Source of the DNA: Chrysomallon squamiferum
Lineage: Eukaryota; Mollusca; Gastropoda; Neomphalida; Peltospiridae
NCBI GenBank assembly: GCA_012295275.1
Contig: CM022679.1
Coordinates: 17,868,342-17,932,341, forward strand
Reading direction: 5' to 3'
Length of the DNA: 64,000 nucleotides
Of the stretch, positions 63,411 through 64,000 are shown one piece after another (the first letter of the stretch is position 1; every line of letters starts with the position of its first letter). A program made the translations under genes and the position numbers. The notes under the pieces were generated by a model. The model saw only the letters and a program-made list of their open reading frames with translations. It made no database searches and had not been told where the DNA came from.

Positions 63411-63412
63411 TA

Positions 63413-64000
63413 GTATGGATATTGCTTATCGCATAAAGTATGCAAATATCAAAATATCAAAAATCCTTGTGGTGAGTGTGGTTGAATGTAAATAATTAAA
63501 AAAGGTATCCATCTGATGTTTCAGTAAGTTCAGTAATAGGTAGTGTTATGATAATACTGTGCAAATCTAGAATTTTCTCTGTGATGCATGTTTAATGAAA
63601 TGTGTTTTTAATCGAAAATAAAATTTCGGATTTTTGCTTCTTAGTTGTTGTTTTTTTTTAATGGAAAGGAAATGTTGATGAATTAGAAATAATAATAATT
63701 ATTATAATGTTGACGATGATAATTATGATTATGATGATGATGATAATATTGTTATTAATAATAATAATAACAGTAAAAAGAAGAAGATCGATCTCACGAC
63801 CTGCAAGATCTTGGCTGTGATTGGAAATGTAAATAACCTACAACAAATGATTAGTGAATGCTTGTTCTGCTTTTGGTTGATGTTACATAATCAATTTACA
63901 AAAAATATGCTCCGTCCTGAACATTATATTAAGTGCCAACTTTACGGCAGCAGAAGAAGAATAAAGAAACCAGATTTATGTATAATGGTAAATAAACCAT
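63413..64000. other. Intergenic or 5' flank, simple-repeat rich
   Basis: No frame recognised. GAT and AAT triplets at about 63,690-63,775. CpGs reappear after 63,700 (for example GATCGATCTCACGACC), which may mark the approach to the MCU promoter, but no exon was identified. Confidence 0.4.

Noticed and set aside
1-64000. rRNA, tRNA, CRISPR arrays, operons, bacterial promoters
   Set aside because: None seen; the window is animal nuclear DNA, and repeats are microsatellites or transposons rather than spacer arrays.

Overview
The window is nuclear DNA from an animal, not a prokaryote. It is strongly AT-rich, its genes are split into short exons by long GT-AG introns, and it is full of triplet and dinucleotide microsatellites and decayed DNA transposons. 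The protein and transposon content fits a lophotrochozoan. A mollusc, possibly a cephalopod, is my guess from the intron sizes, ATT-type microsatellites and transposon mix, but the sequence alone does not prove it.

Layout. Positions 1 to about 29.6 kb hold no host gene that I can support. This part is relatively CpG-rich and crowded with (AAT)n/(ATT)n arrays. It carries three recognisable transposon types: a short MULE with 9-bp target duplications and a FLYWCH reading frame (2.66-3.54 kb), two deletion derivatives of one Tigger/pogo family (10.3-11.1 kb and 22.8-23.6 kb), and a broken FLYWCH-MULE transposase (25.6-26.8 kb). From about 29.6 kb CpG almost disappears and long triplet arrays stop.

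This CpG-poor part holds two convergent genes. On the + strand, 19 coding exons from 31,688 to 44,077 encode the last 433 residues of a RUN-PDZ-PTB adaptor-like protein; its first exon or exons are not identified. On the - strand, five exons from 59,499 down to 51,893 encode the mature part of the mitochondrial calcium uniporter pore subunit MCU; the exon with the mitochondrial presequence is not identified and may lie beyond the window. About 7.8 kb separates the two stop codons. That interval holds the 3' untranslated regions and a Tc1-like transposase relic.

The introns contain more dead transposons: a palindromic Tc1/mariner derivative made of two inverted 3' halves in the last intron of the adaptor gene, and a hAT-like non-autonomous element and a Tigger transposase relic in the largest MCU intron. 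From 61.2 kb to the end there is a 163-codon transposon-like reading frame, a Tigger-like MITE and simple repeats.

MCU forms the Ca2+ channel of the inner mitochondrial membrane. The RUN-PDZ-PTB protein is probably a cytoplasmic scaffold. Nothing in the sequence links the two genes functionally. Points most worth following are the adaptor architecture, an apparent GC-AG intron in MCU, the palindromic transposon, the FLYWCH-only MULE and the sharp CpG boundary.
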